Assembly (NCBI GenBank): GCA_002336115.1
Contig: DDEN01000061.1
Coordinates: 126,823 to 190,822 of the forward strand
DNA: 64,000 bases
DNA from: Chitinophagaceae bacterium UBA1953
Lineage (GTDB): Bacteria > Bacteroidota > Bacteroidia > Chitinophagales > Chitinophagaceae
Direction: 5' to 3'
Below the pieces are notes generated by a model, which was not told the origin of the DNA, ran no database searches, and saw nothing but the letters and a program-made list of their open reading frames with translations. The position numbers and the translations under genes were made by a program. Shown piece after piece: positions 7,995 to 16,224 of the stretch; the stretch's first letter is position 1; each line of letters begins with the position of its first letter.

Positions 7995-10331
7995 TTAAAA
8001 TTCAATTTTATAACTGATGTTGGGAATTGCAACGTTTGCATTGTATTCTTCTACTTTATTACTCAGCAGATTGTATTTATACCCTTTAAAATCGGGCTGG
8101 TTGGTAACATTCAATAATTTAATTGCAAATTCATGAGCCAGTTTTTTGCGGTTGATTCTGTAAGAAGCGGTGAAGTGCATATTTAAAGAACCGGGCGCTT
8201 GCAGACTAAACGCCCTTGTTTCGTCATAAACAACCTCTTTGTCAGCAATAGACGCTGCTGTATTTACAGGAGAATAATGGTATCCTCCCTGATATGTAAA
8301 CCGTGCATTTATGCTAAGAAGGTTCTGCCTGCTGTGTCCCATTTTCCATTCCTTTCCGCCCAACACATTCAAGGCATAGCTGCGGTTAAATCGGGTGCTG
8401 CGCCAAATTCCGTCTCCACCTTTGTATTTGCTGTTGAATAAAGAACCCGTAATCAAATAATAATATCCCTTAGCAATATATTTTTCTAATGTAATTTCTA
8501 TACCATAGTTTTTTCCTTTTCCTTCGTTTTGAAGTTTATATCCAAAAAACCAGTCGCCCTGCAGATTGAGAAACGAAAACGAACTGTCAGAAATAACCGG
8601 AGCAGAGAATATAGCCTGAAAATAGGGTTCAATTTTAAGATGCAGCAAATTGCTAATACTCCAGTCATAACTGAGAACAAAGTGGTGTGATTTAGTAAAG
8701 TCCAGGTTTTTGTTTGTTGCTTTTTTTCCAGTAACAATGTCATTGTTCAGATAGTAGTTTAGCTTTTCAATTCTACTGTGCAAACCATACGCCAGGCCAA
8801 TGGATTTTCCCGACCCAATGTTTTGCCTGAACCCAATACGGGGTTCAACTGTATAATGTTTATTAAGCAGAAAATACTGTGTATTTATACCGGCGTTCAT
8901 AATCAATTTGCCGGTAAGGTTAAACGAACTGCTGGTATATGCTGAAAGAAGAACGCTGGTGCCGTTTTCGTTCACAATTTCAGTTGGTGTATTACCCAAA
9001 ACCAATGCTTTGTTCAATGAAAGGTCATACAGCATTCCGGTGGCAACAATGCCCGTTTTATTTGTATGCCTTGCGCCAAATTTTTTATTAATGAAAGAAG
9101 ATAATGTAATATTCCGCTCATTAAACACACCACGGTACAACGGTTTAAACTGAATGGCAGCGTTCAGTTTGTCAACGTCCCAGTTTGTTTTGCTGCTTGT
9201 AAATGCAACTGTTGTTTTAACAAAAGTATTCTGATGAATGAATTGTTTGTGCGATAAACCAACAACCCCTGTATTTAGTTTTATATCATTCTTTTCATTG
9301 TCATTTTCAAATTCCCATTTTGATGGATCGGTCTTAGCGGTTGAACCGGCTCCGTCAATAAACCCGATTCCCCAAAGCGTAAAGGTGCCGGATTTTTTTG
9401 TGGGAAAATTCAGCTTAAAAGACAAATCCTGATACTTGATTGTGTTTCCATTTTCGGGAAGCAGCGGCGCTACTAAAGCCAAAGTGGAATAACGGTAATT
9501 GAACAGGTAAGAAGATTTGCCTCCCTTTTTGAAAGGACCTTCTGAGGACGCATCAATTCCTAATACTCCAACCTGAAAAGTATGTTCACGCCTTTGGTTG
9601 TTTCCTTTTCGCATCGACATGTCAAATACGCCGGACAGTGCGTTGCCATACTCTGCCGGAAAAGCACCGGTCATAAAATCGGAGTTGGCCAGAACCTGGC
9701 TGCTCATGGCAGTAAGGATGCCACTGCCCACAGTTTCCAGATCGCCGAAATGATTTGGATTGGGAATTTCAATGCCTTCCATTTTCCATTGCAGATACTT
9801 GGGGGCATTTCCTCGAACAATAATTCCGTTTTGATCAATATTGCCGGTCACTCCTGCAAAAGTTGCGGCTAATCTTGCAGGATCATCAAAACCACCTGCG
9901 TACCTTTTGGCTTCCTCGACACTGAGCATCCGTGCACTTACTGTTGCCATTGTATTAATGGGTTGCTCTTTGCTTATTATGGGCTTTATAACAATTTCAT
10001 GAAGTGATGCCGCATTTTCTTTCAGTGCAATATCTAAAACAGTTTGCTTGGCCGAAATGATTATTACCTCCACAATTATTGACGTTTCGTAACCAACACA
10101 ACTCACTTGTATATTGTATCTGCCAACCGGAACATCCGGTATTGAAAAATTACCCAGCGAATCAGTAGCTGAACCTTTTACCGGACTTGTATTAAGTATG
10201 GTAATTGTGGCAAACGGAACAGGCGTATTTGAAATGCTGTTAAATACGCTACCTCTCATTGTTTGTGTGCTTTGTGCTGATAGTTGTGTTGTTGATAATA
10301 AAAGACTAAAAATTAAAAAAAACCTGACCAT
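7995..10331 (-). CDS. TonB-dependent receptor with carboxypeptidase-like N-terminal domain
   Basis: 778 residues from the ATG at 10331, chosen because it starts a signal peptide (MVRFFLIFSLLL, cleavage after LSAQ). Residues ~25-110 are a carboxypeptidase-regulatory-like domain (MRGSVFNSISNTPVPFATI, GSATDSLGNFSIPDVPVGRY). Residues ~110-240 are the plug (NTMATVSARMLSVEEAKRYA, GGFDDPARLAATFAGVTG, GIIVRGNAPKYLQWKMEGI). The remainder is the barrel, ending in NISYKIEF with a terminal Phe as expected for an outer-membrane barrel. It imports an unknown substrate with TonB energy; no SusD or ferric siderophore partner lies nearby. Confidence 0.88.
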   Translation of the reverse strand: MVRFFLIFSLLLSTTQLSAQSTQTMRGSVFNSISNTPVPFATITILNTSPVKGSATDSLGNFSIPDVPVGRYNIQVSCVGYETSIIVEVIIISAKQTVLDIALKENAASLHEIVIKPIISKEQPINTMATVSARMLSVEEAKRYAGGFDDPARLAATFAGVTGNIDQNGIIVRGNAPKYLQWKMEGIEIPNPNHFGDLETVGSGILTAMSSQVLANSDFMTGAFPAEYGNALSGVFDMSMRKGNNQRREHTFQVGVLGIDASSEGPFKKGGKSSYLFNYRYSTLALVAPLLPENGNTIKYQDLSFKLNFPTKKSGTFTLWGIGFIDGAGSTAKTDPSKWEFENDNEKNDIKLNTGVVGLSHKQFIHQNTFVKTTVAFTSSKTNWDVDKLNAAIQFKPLYRGVFNERNITLSSFINKKFGARHTNKTGIVATGMLYDLSLNKALVLGNTPTEIVNENGTSVLLSAYTSSSFNLTGKLIMNAGINTQYFLLNKHYTVEPRIGFRQNIGSGKSIGLAYGLHSRIEKLNYYLNNDIVTGKKATNKNLDFTKSHHFVLSYDWSISNLLHLKIEPYFQAIFSAPVISDSSFSFLNLQGDWFFGYKLQNEGKGKNYGIEITLEKYIAKGYYYLITGSLFNSKYKGGDGIWRSTRFNRSYALNVLGGKEWKMGHSRQNLLSINARFTYQGGYHYSPVNTAASIADKEVVYDETRAFSLQAPGSLNMHFTASYRINRKKLAHEFAIKLLNVTNQPDFKGYKYNLLSNKVEEYNANVAIPNISYKIEF

Positions 10332-10524
10332 ATTGTATTTGAGTTTAAAAATTAAAAGTATAATCAGCCTTAACGCAACACAATACTGATCTTTCATTAA
10401 CTGCTACGATAATGAGTAATGGATACAATTCTTTTTGAGCTTAAAACTTTACCGTAATTGATACACATAAGGGACGTCCCGGTATAGAAACAGAAGTAGT
10501 GGTGAAGCGGAAATAAAAAAATAC

Positions 10525-10554
10525 AAAAAAGGCGAACAGGAAAACTGTTCGCCT
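10525..10554 (-). terminator. Terminator of the metallo-beta-lactamase gene
   Basis: AGGCGAACAG / CTGTTCGCCT, 10-bp stem with a 5-base loop. On the minus strand it is followed by six T. It lies 20 bases after the stop codon of the gene at 10575-11309. Confidence 0.82.
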
Positions 10555-10574
10555 TGCTTTTACGTGAAATTTTA

Positions 10575-11309
10575 TTAGTGGTTTTTCTTTTTCAGTTCTG
10601 TAGCTAGTCTGATCGAGTGCTTTAATGAATTAATATTATTCCAGTCGCTGTGTGATATGATGATAAACTTTGGATCAGGACATTTCTTTTGTACTTTTTT
10701 TAAAGTTGAAACGTATTCTGTGGCATTTGCATCGCCCATGTAACCCAAATCTTCTGCATCGGCTCCTTTTATCAAACAACCGCCATAAAGAATTTTTTCT
10801 TTTTTAAACCAGATAATGATATTGTCTTTGGTGTGTCCTTCACCGGGATAATAGGTTTCAAAAGAATATTGCCCAATGTTAAACACGGTGTCTTTTGCAA
10901 TTAAGTATTCAGCTCTTTTTTTATTGTTTATTTTGCATAACTCGTCTGTCAGAGACGTGGTGTAGGTTTTTATTCCCTGTTGCTTGTAATATTCAAGTCC
11001 TTCGGTTCTGTCGCTGTGCCAATGTGTTGCTATACACACCGTTGGTTTTTTATTATGTTTTAATTTAATGCTGTCAAGCAATGGCTGAAACTGTGTAGTA
11101 TCCCAAGGTGTATCAAACAAAACAATACCACTGTTGGTAACAAGGTACATTCCATGTGCGGGGATTAATGTGCCCTCGTATTCATTGTACGTTGTATAAA
11201 TGTAAAAGTTGCCGGTTAGGTGTGATATTTTAAGTTTGGGTTGTTTTGTTTGTCCAAAAAGATGGAAGATTGTAAAAAACATTGCTGTTAGAAATATACT
11301 TCTCCGCAT
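10575..11309 (-). CDS. Subclass B1 metallo-beta-lactamase
   Basis: 244 residues with a signal peptide (MRRSIFLTAMFFTIFHLFGQ). It should be a periplasmic zinc hydrolase that opens beta-lactam rings. All zinc ligands of subclass B1 are visible. THWHSDR gives His96, His98 and Asp100; GEGHTKDN gives His159; YGGCLIKG gives Cys178; IISHSDW gives His220. Together these are the 3H site plus the DCH site. GGCLIK and the DLGYMGDAN segment after it also fit the Bacteroidota chromosomal enzymes of this subclass (BlaB, IND, CcrA types). The length is normal. It is monocistronic with its own terminator; no mobile element is near, so it looks like a resident gene. Substrate range and expression cannot be read from sequence. 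Confidence 0.9.
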   Translation of the reverse strand: MRRSIFLTAMFFTIFHLFGQTKQPKLKISHLTGNFYIYTTYNEYEGTLIPAHGMYLVTNSGIVLFDTPWDTTQFQPLLDSIKLKHNKKPTVCIATHWHSDRTEGLEYYKQQGIKTYTTSLTDELCKINNKKRAEYLIAKDTVFNIGQYSFETYYPGEGHTKDNIIIWFKKEKILYGGCLIKGADAEDLGYMGDANATEYVSTLKKVQKKCPDPKFIIISHSDWNNINSLKHSIRLATELKKKNH

Positions 11310-11390
11310 TTATTCTCTGTTCGTTTTATTATTTGAAAGCGTTTTAAAATTACCGCTAATTTGTTTTTTGTTTTGTGTTTTTTTGGAAAA

Positions 11391-11868
11391 TCAGGTCCAA
11401 GTGAATAAAAAATCGATTGGCCTGCCCCCGACGGTAGCAAGGCAACCACAAACCGCTCCACCGTTTTCGTTTATTGTGCTATTTAAGAGAAAATTTTTGG
11501 CGGCTTGATTCTGATTTTCAAACAGTGCCGGGTTAAAAGAATTTTGTGCAACATCGTTTACCCCCGGCTGATATTTATCAGAAATTGTAAAACCTGGTTT
11601 GCAGCTTGCAGATAATTCGCCGGAATATTCGATGTTATATAAACCAATTGTTTTTTGCTCCTGCCTGTTTGCCAACAAAGCAAAAAACAGGTTCGCCTGT
11701 TTCTGAATCCATGAGAGACTTCAGCACAAGGCTTAACCTTGATAGATATGTATCGTGATCTTCATTGCCAATCTTTTCTCTATTGATGTAAATGTGCGCA
11801 GAATTACTACTTGAAGTGCAGGTGAATTCTTTGCAGGAAAGGCTGAATCCCGTTTCTGAACGGGTTGT
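11391..11868 (-). pseudogene. Frameshifted unknown gene
   Basis: Two minus-strand frames join into one plausible protein. The upstream frame (11868 down to 11635) reads SETGFSLSCKEFTC..., then HIYINREKIGNEDHDTYLSR and SLMDSETGEPVF. The downstream frame continues ALLANRQEQKTIGLYNIEY... and ends GGRPIDFLFTWT at 11391. They are joined by removing one base from the A6 run at 11682-11687 (T6 on the coding strand). No ATG opens the upstream frame; it begins after a TGA 8 bases beyond the preceding gene, so the 5' end is also damaged or starts elsewhere. I do not recognise the protein. Either a decayed gene or a sequencing error at a homopolymer. Confidence 0.45.
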
Positions 11869-11879
11869 TCATGATGGGG

Positions 11880-12701
11880 TTAATTACAGAAACCCAGTTT
11901 TATTTTATATCTGTAAATACTGCCGTTAATCACCTGCTCCAGTTTTAAAACTTCTTTTGTTTTTTTACTGATCCAGAAAGTTTCCTGGTTCCCCTTTTCT
12001 TCATGCACAAGTAACCAACAGGCAATTTTCTGATCGTCGTAACCGGTTAATTCAGCCGAACCTTTAACACTGTATGTAACATTCTGAAAACCGGAGGCTG
12101 TGCCGGGGTCATAAAAAGGAATGATAAAATTCTTCCCTTTTTCATAGGGAAGCAGGGGGAAGGTTTCAAGGTCAAGATGCCAGTTTAAAAAATATTTGTT
12201 CTCGGCCGAGAGATACCCATCCATGATTTTTTTCTCCTGCCTGGCAGTATCAGTTTTGTTCAGCAGTTTACCATTGTATTCAATGGTTTTGTTTAAAAGA
12301 TCAACCGTAGTTGTGTTTGTTTTTGAAGTAGTACTTCCCTGCATTTTTACCTTCCACCATGTTTTGTGATACAGTGGCTGCATTGTTACGGCATCAGAAA
12401 TTGAGTTTACAATATGTATAATACTGTCTTTGTCTTCCCACTCCTGTGTTATTTCTATAGCGGCCATTCCTTTGTACTGTGTACGTTTGGTTGTTCGTGT
12501 CCAGAACTGAGTGAATGTGCGTACACTGTCTTTATTCATTTTTACATAAACAAGATAGCGGGAAGTTCCTTCTCTCAACGCCTTCATGTTGAGGTTGCTT
12601 CCGCTTATGATTATACTGTCAGTTTTTTGAGCAGAAACAGGTGTGGTTTTTAACCCGCAAACTGTTAGGCAGGTAAGAAGAAAGATTTTTGCAATTGTCA
12701 T
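11880..12701 (-). CDS. Secreted DUF3108-like protein
   Basis: 273 residues with a signal peptide (MTIAKIFLLTCLTVCGLK, cleavage near VSAQ). The body is beta-rich, with the pattern of Bacteroidota DUF3108-type periplasmic proteins: YLVYVKMNKDSVRTFTQFWT early, a mid segment MQPLYHKTWWKVKMQGSTT, and a late FWISKKTKEVLKLEQVI before the C-terminal strand YRYKIKLGFCN. The F-W-x-S-x-x-T-x-E-V-L-K motif is the usual signature near the end of that fold. Probably a periplasmic or outer-membrane-associated protein of unknown function. A broken gene follows 11 bases downstream and may once have shared the transcript. Confidence 0.65.
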   Translation of the reverse strand: MTIAKIFLLTCLTVCGLKTTPVSAQKTDSIIISGSNLNMKALREGTSRYLVYVKMNKDSVRTFTQFWTRTTKRTQYKGMAAIEITQEWEDKDSIIHIVNSISDAVTMQPLYHKTWWKVKMQGSTTSKTNTTTVDLLNKTIEYNGKLLNKTDTARQEKKIMDGYLSAENKYFLNWHLDLETFPLLPYEKGKNFIIPFYDPGTASGFQNVTYSVKGSAELTGYDDQKIACWLLVHEEKGNQETFWISKKTKEVLKLEQVINGSIYRYKIKLGFCN

Positions 12702-12765
12702 GAACCGGGTTTATTAAAATGATTGATGTAAAAAGTAGTTGTGTTTTATTTCAGAATACCATGTT

Positions 12766-13158
12766 TCAAAATCCGTAAGCAATGGTTGGCACAAGCATTT
12801 CACCAGATGAGCCTGCGGTGGCGCTGCTTGTTTTTACTACAGTATTGTCTGAATATATTTTTAGTGTGGCTGTTTGACCGGGAGTGCCCATTGTTGATGC
12901 CTGCGCTCCTATGCCAATCGTCATTACACCGGATGGATACTTGATTTCTTTCGACCACGGCAGGCTCACATTATTGATTGTGGTATTGCCGTTTACATTA
13001 TCGCTATATACTACAGTTAGCTTGCCGGTAAAGTTTCCTGTAATTTCATACTTGACATTGCGTTTTGCAGAAGCCGAATCGTCATTTTTTTTGCACGATT
13101 GTAATGCTAAAAGTGTAAAGAAAGCTGAAAGGGTGATACCGAAAAGTTTGCGTTTCAT
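12766..13158 (-). CDS. Small lipoprotein with a beta-sandwich domain
   Basis: 130 residues. Lipoprotein signal MKRKLFGITLSAFFTLLALQ ending with SC, followed by KKNDDSASA. The remaining ~95 residues are strand-rich: VKYEITGNFTGKLTVVYSD, then NNVSLPWSKEIKYPSG, TIGIGAQAS, ATLKIYSDNTVVKTSSA. The order (YE-x-G, YxD, LPW, A-x-A, I-x-x-x-x-x-V) resembles the MmpS-like immunoglobulin-type fold seen in small exported proteins. That resemblance is my inference and not a confirmed family match. It stands alone between a DUF3108-like gene and a LuxR regulator. Confidence 0.7.
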   Translation of the reverse strand: MKRKLFGITLSAFFTLLALQSCKKNDDSASAKRNVKYEITGNFTGKLTVVYSDNVNGNTTINNVSLPWSKEIKYPSGVMTIGIGAQASTMGTPGQTATLKIYSDNTVVKTSSATAGSSGEMLVPTIAYGF

Positions 13159-13286
13159 TTTTTTGATTTTATGGTATTAATTGTTGTGGAAATTTTTATA
13201 AATACGTACATATATAATTTGTTCAAAGCAGGAGTAATAGTAAACAGGCGGTGAAATTGATAAATACGGATGTTTTATATTGAGTT

Positions 13287-13499
13287 TTAATAAAAGAGAA
13301 CCGGGTTTAAATGCAAACAATCTGAAACTTGAACAGGCTGCCGGTTATTAAAAGGAATAGCGGCAATTGTTAATTGATTGTTGAGTAGAGCATTTTTTTT
13401 CTTTGGCATACCGTTGTAAAAAGAGATGCCTGTAATAGAAAAGAATGAGATTTTAATTGCTGCCCCGGATACTTTTATGCCACGTTTCTGCATAAACAA
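13287..13499 (-). CDS. Possible small protein, unrecognised
   Basis: A 70-codon frame (start MFMQKRGIKVSGAAIKISFF, end LHLNPVLFY) in the 412-base gap between the lipoprotein gene and the LuxR gene, on their strand. It lies 72 bases after the LuxR stop. It has no recognisable domain, signal peptide or partner. It may be chance; it is listed because the gap holds nothing else and its composition is not clearly non-coding. Confidence 0.25.
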   Translation of the reverse strand: MFMQKRGIKVSGAAIKISFFSITGISFYNGMPKKKNALLNNQLTIAAIPFNNRQPVQVSDCLHLNPVLFY

Positions 13500-13570
13500 A
13501 AATTCGTTTTAAGTAAACAGCAAAAATATCCGGGAGTAAAACTGTATGCAATACTGATTTATCAGTATGC

Positions 13571-14341
13571 TTATTCAAGCAAGCCGTATTTAGTGGCAAA
13601 AATCACCGCTTCAAAAGAGTTGTTTGCGCCAAGTTTTTCAAGAAAGCGCTGACGGTGAGTGTTAACTGTGTGTACGCTTATCGACAGTTTATCTGAAATT
13701 TCTTTACTTAAAAAACCTTGTTTTACTAATTTTAAAATTTCCAGTTCTCTTTTTGTCAGCTCCAGTTCAGGTTTCTGAACTATTTCAAGGGGTATAAAAT
13801 TGCCGGTGCGGAAATTTAAAATCTGGCATTTAACGGGACCGCCAGCTTCCTGGTTGGGCGAAATATCAACAATGCTCAACATCAGCCATATCTGGCCGGT
13901 TTTGTCTAACTCAAGAATTTGGTATTGTTCAATAAGCCTTATGTATTTGTTTTCTGCATTCAGCATACGGTATTCATATATAACCTTATGGTTTAATTTT
14001 TCATCGGCCGAAAAAGCATTGAACATTTTCAGAACTGAAATGCCGTTCGATGCTAACTGAAGTTTTTCTTCCGGGTGAATTTTACTGTCGAAAAACTGGT
14101 AATTCAGATTTTCATAATCTTCAGGTTTGTATCCTAAAAGCTTTCCGAAATTGGAAGAGAAAAAAACTACCTGCTTTTTGTTTAAATCAAACACATTGAT
14201 GCCTGAGTTACTTACAGCAGCCAATGCCTGCAGTGATTTTTCATGTTTTGACAGCAGAGAATAATCGATATTCTTTTCCTCGAACTGATATTGTAATAAA
14301 AATCTGAAAAATAATTCCTGGATACTGTTTTGTTCTGACAT
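13571..14341 (-). CDS. PAS-domain LuxR-family transcriptional regulator
   Basis: 256 residues from the ATG at 14341 (MSEQNSIQELFFRF). The middle holds a PAS-like sensor segment (NVFDLNKKQVVFFSSNFGKL, LGYKPEDYENLNYQFF, then YEYRMLNAENKYIRLIEQ, matching the S-box/PAC pattern). The last ~65 residues are a GerE/LuxR helix-turn-helix (LTKRELEILKLVKQGFLSKE, ISDKLSISVHTVNTHR, then FLEKLGANNSFEAVIFA). There is no receiver domain. It is a cytoplasmic regulator responding to an unknown signal. A Bacteroidota-type -7 element lies about 50 bases upstream. Targets unknown. Confidence 0.88.
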   Translation of the reverse strand: MSEQNSIQELFFRFLLQYQFEEKNIDYSLLSKHEKSLQALAAVSNSGINVFDLNKKQVVFFSSNFGKLLGYKPEDYENLNYQFFDSKIHPEEKLQLASNGISVLKMFNAFSADEKLNHKVIYEYRMLNAENKYIRLIEQYQILELDKTGQIWLMLSIVDISPNQEAGGPVKCQILNFRTGNFIPLEIVQKPELELTKRELEILKLVKQGFLSKEISDKLSISVHTVNTHRQRFLEKLGANNSFEAVIFATKYGLLE

Positions 14342-14391
14342 CTGAATACACTTACAGTTATAAAACACAGATCATTAAGCCCGGCAATTTA

Positions 14392-14399
14392 CAAACTTA
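14392..14399 (-). promoter_or_regulatory. Candidate -7 promoter element for the PAS-LuxR gene
   Basis: On the minus strand it reads TAAGTTTG, matching the Bacteroidota TAnnTTTG -7 consensus, about 50 bases before the start codon. The -33 region is only roughly TTTG-like. Confidence 0.4.
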
Positions 14400-14519
14400 T
14401 CGGTTTCGGGAAAAAACAACCGGGAACACTACAGCGACACAGGTTTGTTTTTTAGTGAAACAGTCAGTCAAATTATTTCAATACAAACTGGCTCAAAAAC
14501 ATACTCTACTGTATTCTAT

Positions 14520-14541
14520 AAAAAGTCCCGAAGGACTTTTT
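14520..14541 (-). terminator. Hairpin terminator downstream of the DUF2892 gene
   Basis: AAAAAGTCC / GGACTTTTT, 9-bp stem with loop CGAA, the arms ending in T runs on either strand. It lies 75 bases after the minus-strand DUF2892 gene and could act in both directions. Confidence 0.7.
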
Positions 14542-14615
14542 ACTTAAAAAATAGAGGAGTGTTTTGGGTTCAGTATAAGATTAGCGGCTCTTTTTATTGA
14601 ATAAAAACTTAAAAA

Positions 14616-14828
14616 TTACTTTTGATCTTTAACTGGGCAGGTTCTTATTCCGAATATTGTGTAAAGCGGGCAAAAGCTGATTAAACTTGTAAGAAGAAAA
14701 ACAGCTCCCAGAATTACTAAAACAAGCCCTAACGTACCTTCAACTGTTTTACTAAAATACAGATAAGCAAAAACTGCTGCTAAAAGGATTCTGATAATAC
14801 GATCTGTAGTACCCATGTTCTTTTTCAT
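14616..14828 (-). CDS. DUF2892 (YgaP-type) small inner-membrane protein
   Basis: 70 residues with two membrane helices (IIRILLAAVFAYLYFSK and LGLVLVILGAVFLLTSLI). The family's N-terminal KNMGTTDRIIRI motif and the C-terminal SFCPLYTIFGIRTCPV with its two Cys are both present. These proteins are common near rhodanese, Crp/Fnr or redox genes; their function is not settled. Here it follows a 30-residue membrane peptide and a Crp/Fnr regulator on the same strand, so the three may form a transcript. A terminator lies downstream. Confidence 0.85.
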   Translation of the reverse strand: MKKNMGTTDRIIRILLAAVFAYLYFSKTVEGTLGLVLVILGAVFLLTSLISFCPLYTIFGIRTCPVKDQK

Positions 14829-14840
14829 AAAAAATTTTTT

Positions 14841-14933
14841 TTAATTGGTAATGAATTGAATAATTAATACAAGTCCGGTTACAATTGCAATACATAAAAT
14901 ACAAACCAGAATGAAAAGAAGTACTTTATTCAT
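14841..14933 (-). CDS. 30-residue single-helix membrane peptide
   Basis: ATG at 14933 to TAA at 14841: MNKVLLFILVCIL..., ending LVLIIQFITN. A positively charged N-terminus followed by ~25 hydrophobic residues makes it one membrane helix. It sits 12 bases before the DUF2892 gene on the same strand, so the two are probably cotranscribed. Below normal gene-calling length; no known family recognised. Confidence 0.5.
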   Translation of the reverse strand: MNKVLLFILVCILCIAIVTGLVLIIQFITN

Positions 14934-15004
14934 ACAAATGTACCGGGATTGAGCTGTAAAACTAATCCGGCCGATTGGGCAAACAGGTGACCGGAATCAC
15001 CTGT

Positions 15005-15634
15005 TTAATAAACTTCTATACCGTCGCTGAGTTGTTTTACTTTACCTTCCTGTTCAAGCCGTTTAATTACCCGGGTAATTACTTCACGGGCAGTGCCAAG
15101 TTCGGCGGCAATTTGTTTGTGTTTTAACTGCAGCACTTTTTCGCCCTTGAGTTTACTTTTTTCCAACAGGTAATTATACAGCCGTTGATCCATACGGTTA
15201 AACAGAAGCGAATTAATGGTGTCGAGCAATTCGGAATATCGCTGATTGTATTGCTGGTAAAACAATTCGTTGATCTGCGGATAATGTTTAATCCATGTGT
15301 TCATTTTTTCAACCGGCAGCAACAACAAAGTTGAATCTTCTTCTGTAATTGCAAAAATACGGCTGGGCGAATTGTTGAGACCGGCTGAAAAAGTCATTAC
15401 ACAACTCTGGTTGGATTCTATATAATACAAGAGCAATTCTTTTTCTTCAAAAGGAGCAAAAACTTTCACCAGCCCTTTCAAAACAATGGGGACAAGTTTG
15501 ATGTATTGCCCTTCTTTTAAAATTTCTGTTCCTTCATCAAAGTCCATAATTATTCCATGTTCAGCAATTTCCTGCAGCAGTTCGCCGCTGAAACGCTGGC
15601 GCACAGGTTCAAGTTCTGAAAGAGTTAAAGGCAT
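15005..15634 (-). CDS. Crp/Fnr-family transcriptional regulator
   Basis: 209 residues from the ATG at 15634 (MPLTLSELEPVRQRF). The N-terminal ~125 residues are a cyclic-nucleotide-binding-like barrel (FDEGTEILKEGQYIKLVPIV, KVFAPFEEKELLLYYI, SCVMTFSAGLNNSPSRIFAI). The C-terminus is a winged helix of the Crp type (LKHKQIAAELGTAREVITRV, then IKRLEQEGKVKQL). No Fnr-type N-terminal cysteine cluster is visible, so it is not an obvious oxygen-sensing iron-sulfur protein. The position next to DUF2892 is common for this regulator type. Effector unknown. Confidence 0.9.
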   Translation of the reverse strand: MPLTLSELEPVRQRFSGELLQEIAEHGIIMDFDEGTEILKEGQYIKLVPIVLKGLVKVFAPFEEKELLLYYIESNQSCVMTFSAGLNNSPSRIFAITEEDSTLLLLPVEKMNTWIKHYPQINELFYQQYNQRYSELLDTINSLLFNRMDQRLYNYLLEKSKLKGEKVLQLKHKQIAAELGTAREVITRVIKRLEQEGKVKQLSDGIEVY

Positions 15635-15668
15635 ATGTTGTAATTTAAGCAAATCGCTGATGAAGTTC

Positions 15669-16145
15669 TTAATTCTTCAGTTGTTTTTCCATGTAAACAA
15701 CTCCGGGCAGTGGATTTTCATAATAAGCAGTTGTTTCAGTAAAACCATATTGTTTATATAAATGTATTGCTGGCTGTAGTTTTTGCAATGTATCAAGCTT
15801 CATAACTCTATAATCAAGCGCAACAGCATCTTTCAGCAATTGTTCCACCATTATTTTTCCGATTTTATGTTTACGGAAAGCGGGACGAACAAAAAGCCGT
15901 TTCATTTCGCACTCATCATTGTTTTGCAATGGATACAATGCAATACATCCGGTAACGGCATCATTCCTTTTGGCAATATATAAAATGCCACGGGGCGGTC
16001 CGTATTTTTTTAATGGATCCTTCAGTTCTGCTTCAAAACTCTGGAAGCATAAATTTTCATCCAGTTCTTTTACATATTCACGAAAAAGTGTTCGGGCTTC
16101 GTTCAGCATTGCTCCTTCTTCCTTTACACAAAACAATGTTGTCAT
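15669..16145 (-). CDS. GNAT-family N-acetyltransferase
   Basis: 158 residues with the GNAT core: strand motifs RGILYIAKRNDAVTGCIAL and CEMKRLFVRPAFRKHKIGKI. The latter carries the acetyl-CoA pyrophosphate-binding R-x-x-x-x-G-K pattern. MKLDTLQKLQPAIHLYKQYGF is the typical motif B. Substrate unknown; a small-molecule or protein N-acetyltransferase in the cytoplasm. It lies 34 bases upstream of the Crp/Fnr start codon on the same strand and may be its operon partner. Confidence 0.88.
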   Translation of the reverse strand: MTTLFCVKEEGAMLNEARTLFREYVKELDENLCFQSFEAELKDPLKKYGPPRGILYIAKRNDAVTGCIALYPLQNNDECEMKRLFVRPAFRKHKIGKIMVEQLLKDAVALDYRVMKLDTLQKLQPAIHLYKQYGFTETTAYYENPLPGVVYMEKQLKN

Positions 16146-16174
16146 TATGTGAAATTGAAGAAAAAACTGAAAAT

Positions 16175-16200
16175 AAAAAACTCCGGATAATGCCGGAGTT
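16175..16200 (-). terminator. Terminator of the large secreted-protein operon
   Basis: AACTCCGG / CCGGAGTT with a 6-base loop; on the minus strand the hairpin is followed by six T. It lies 24 bases after the stop codon of the gene at 16225-19881. Confidence 0.8.
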
Positions 16201-16224
16201 GTGATACCCCTTTTTTATACTGTT

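Noticed and set aside
10332..10397. Upstream extension of the second TonB receptor
   Set aside because: The extra 22 residues lie before a good signal peptide; the ATG at 10331 is preferred.
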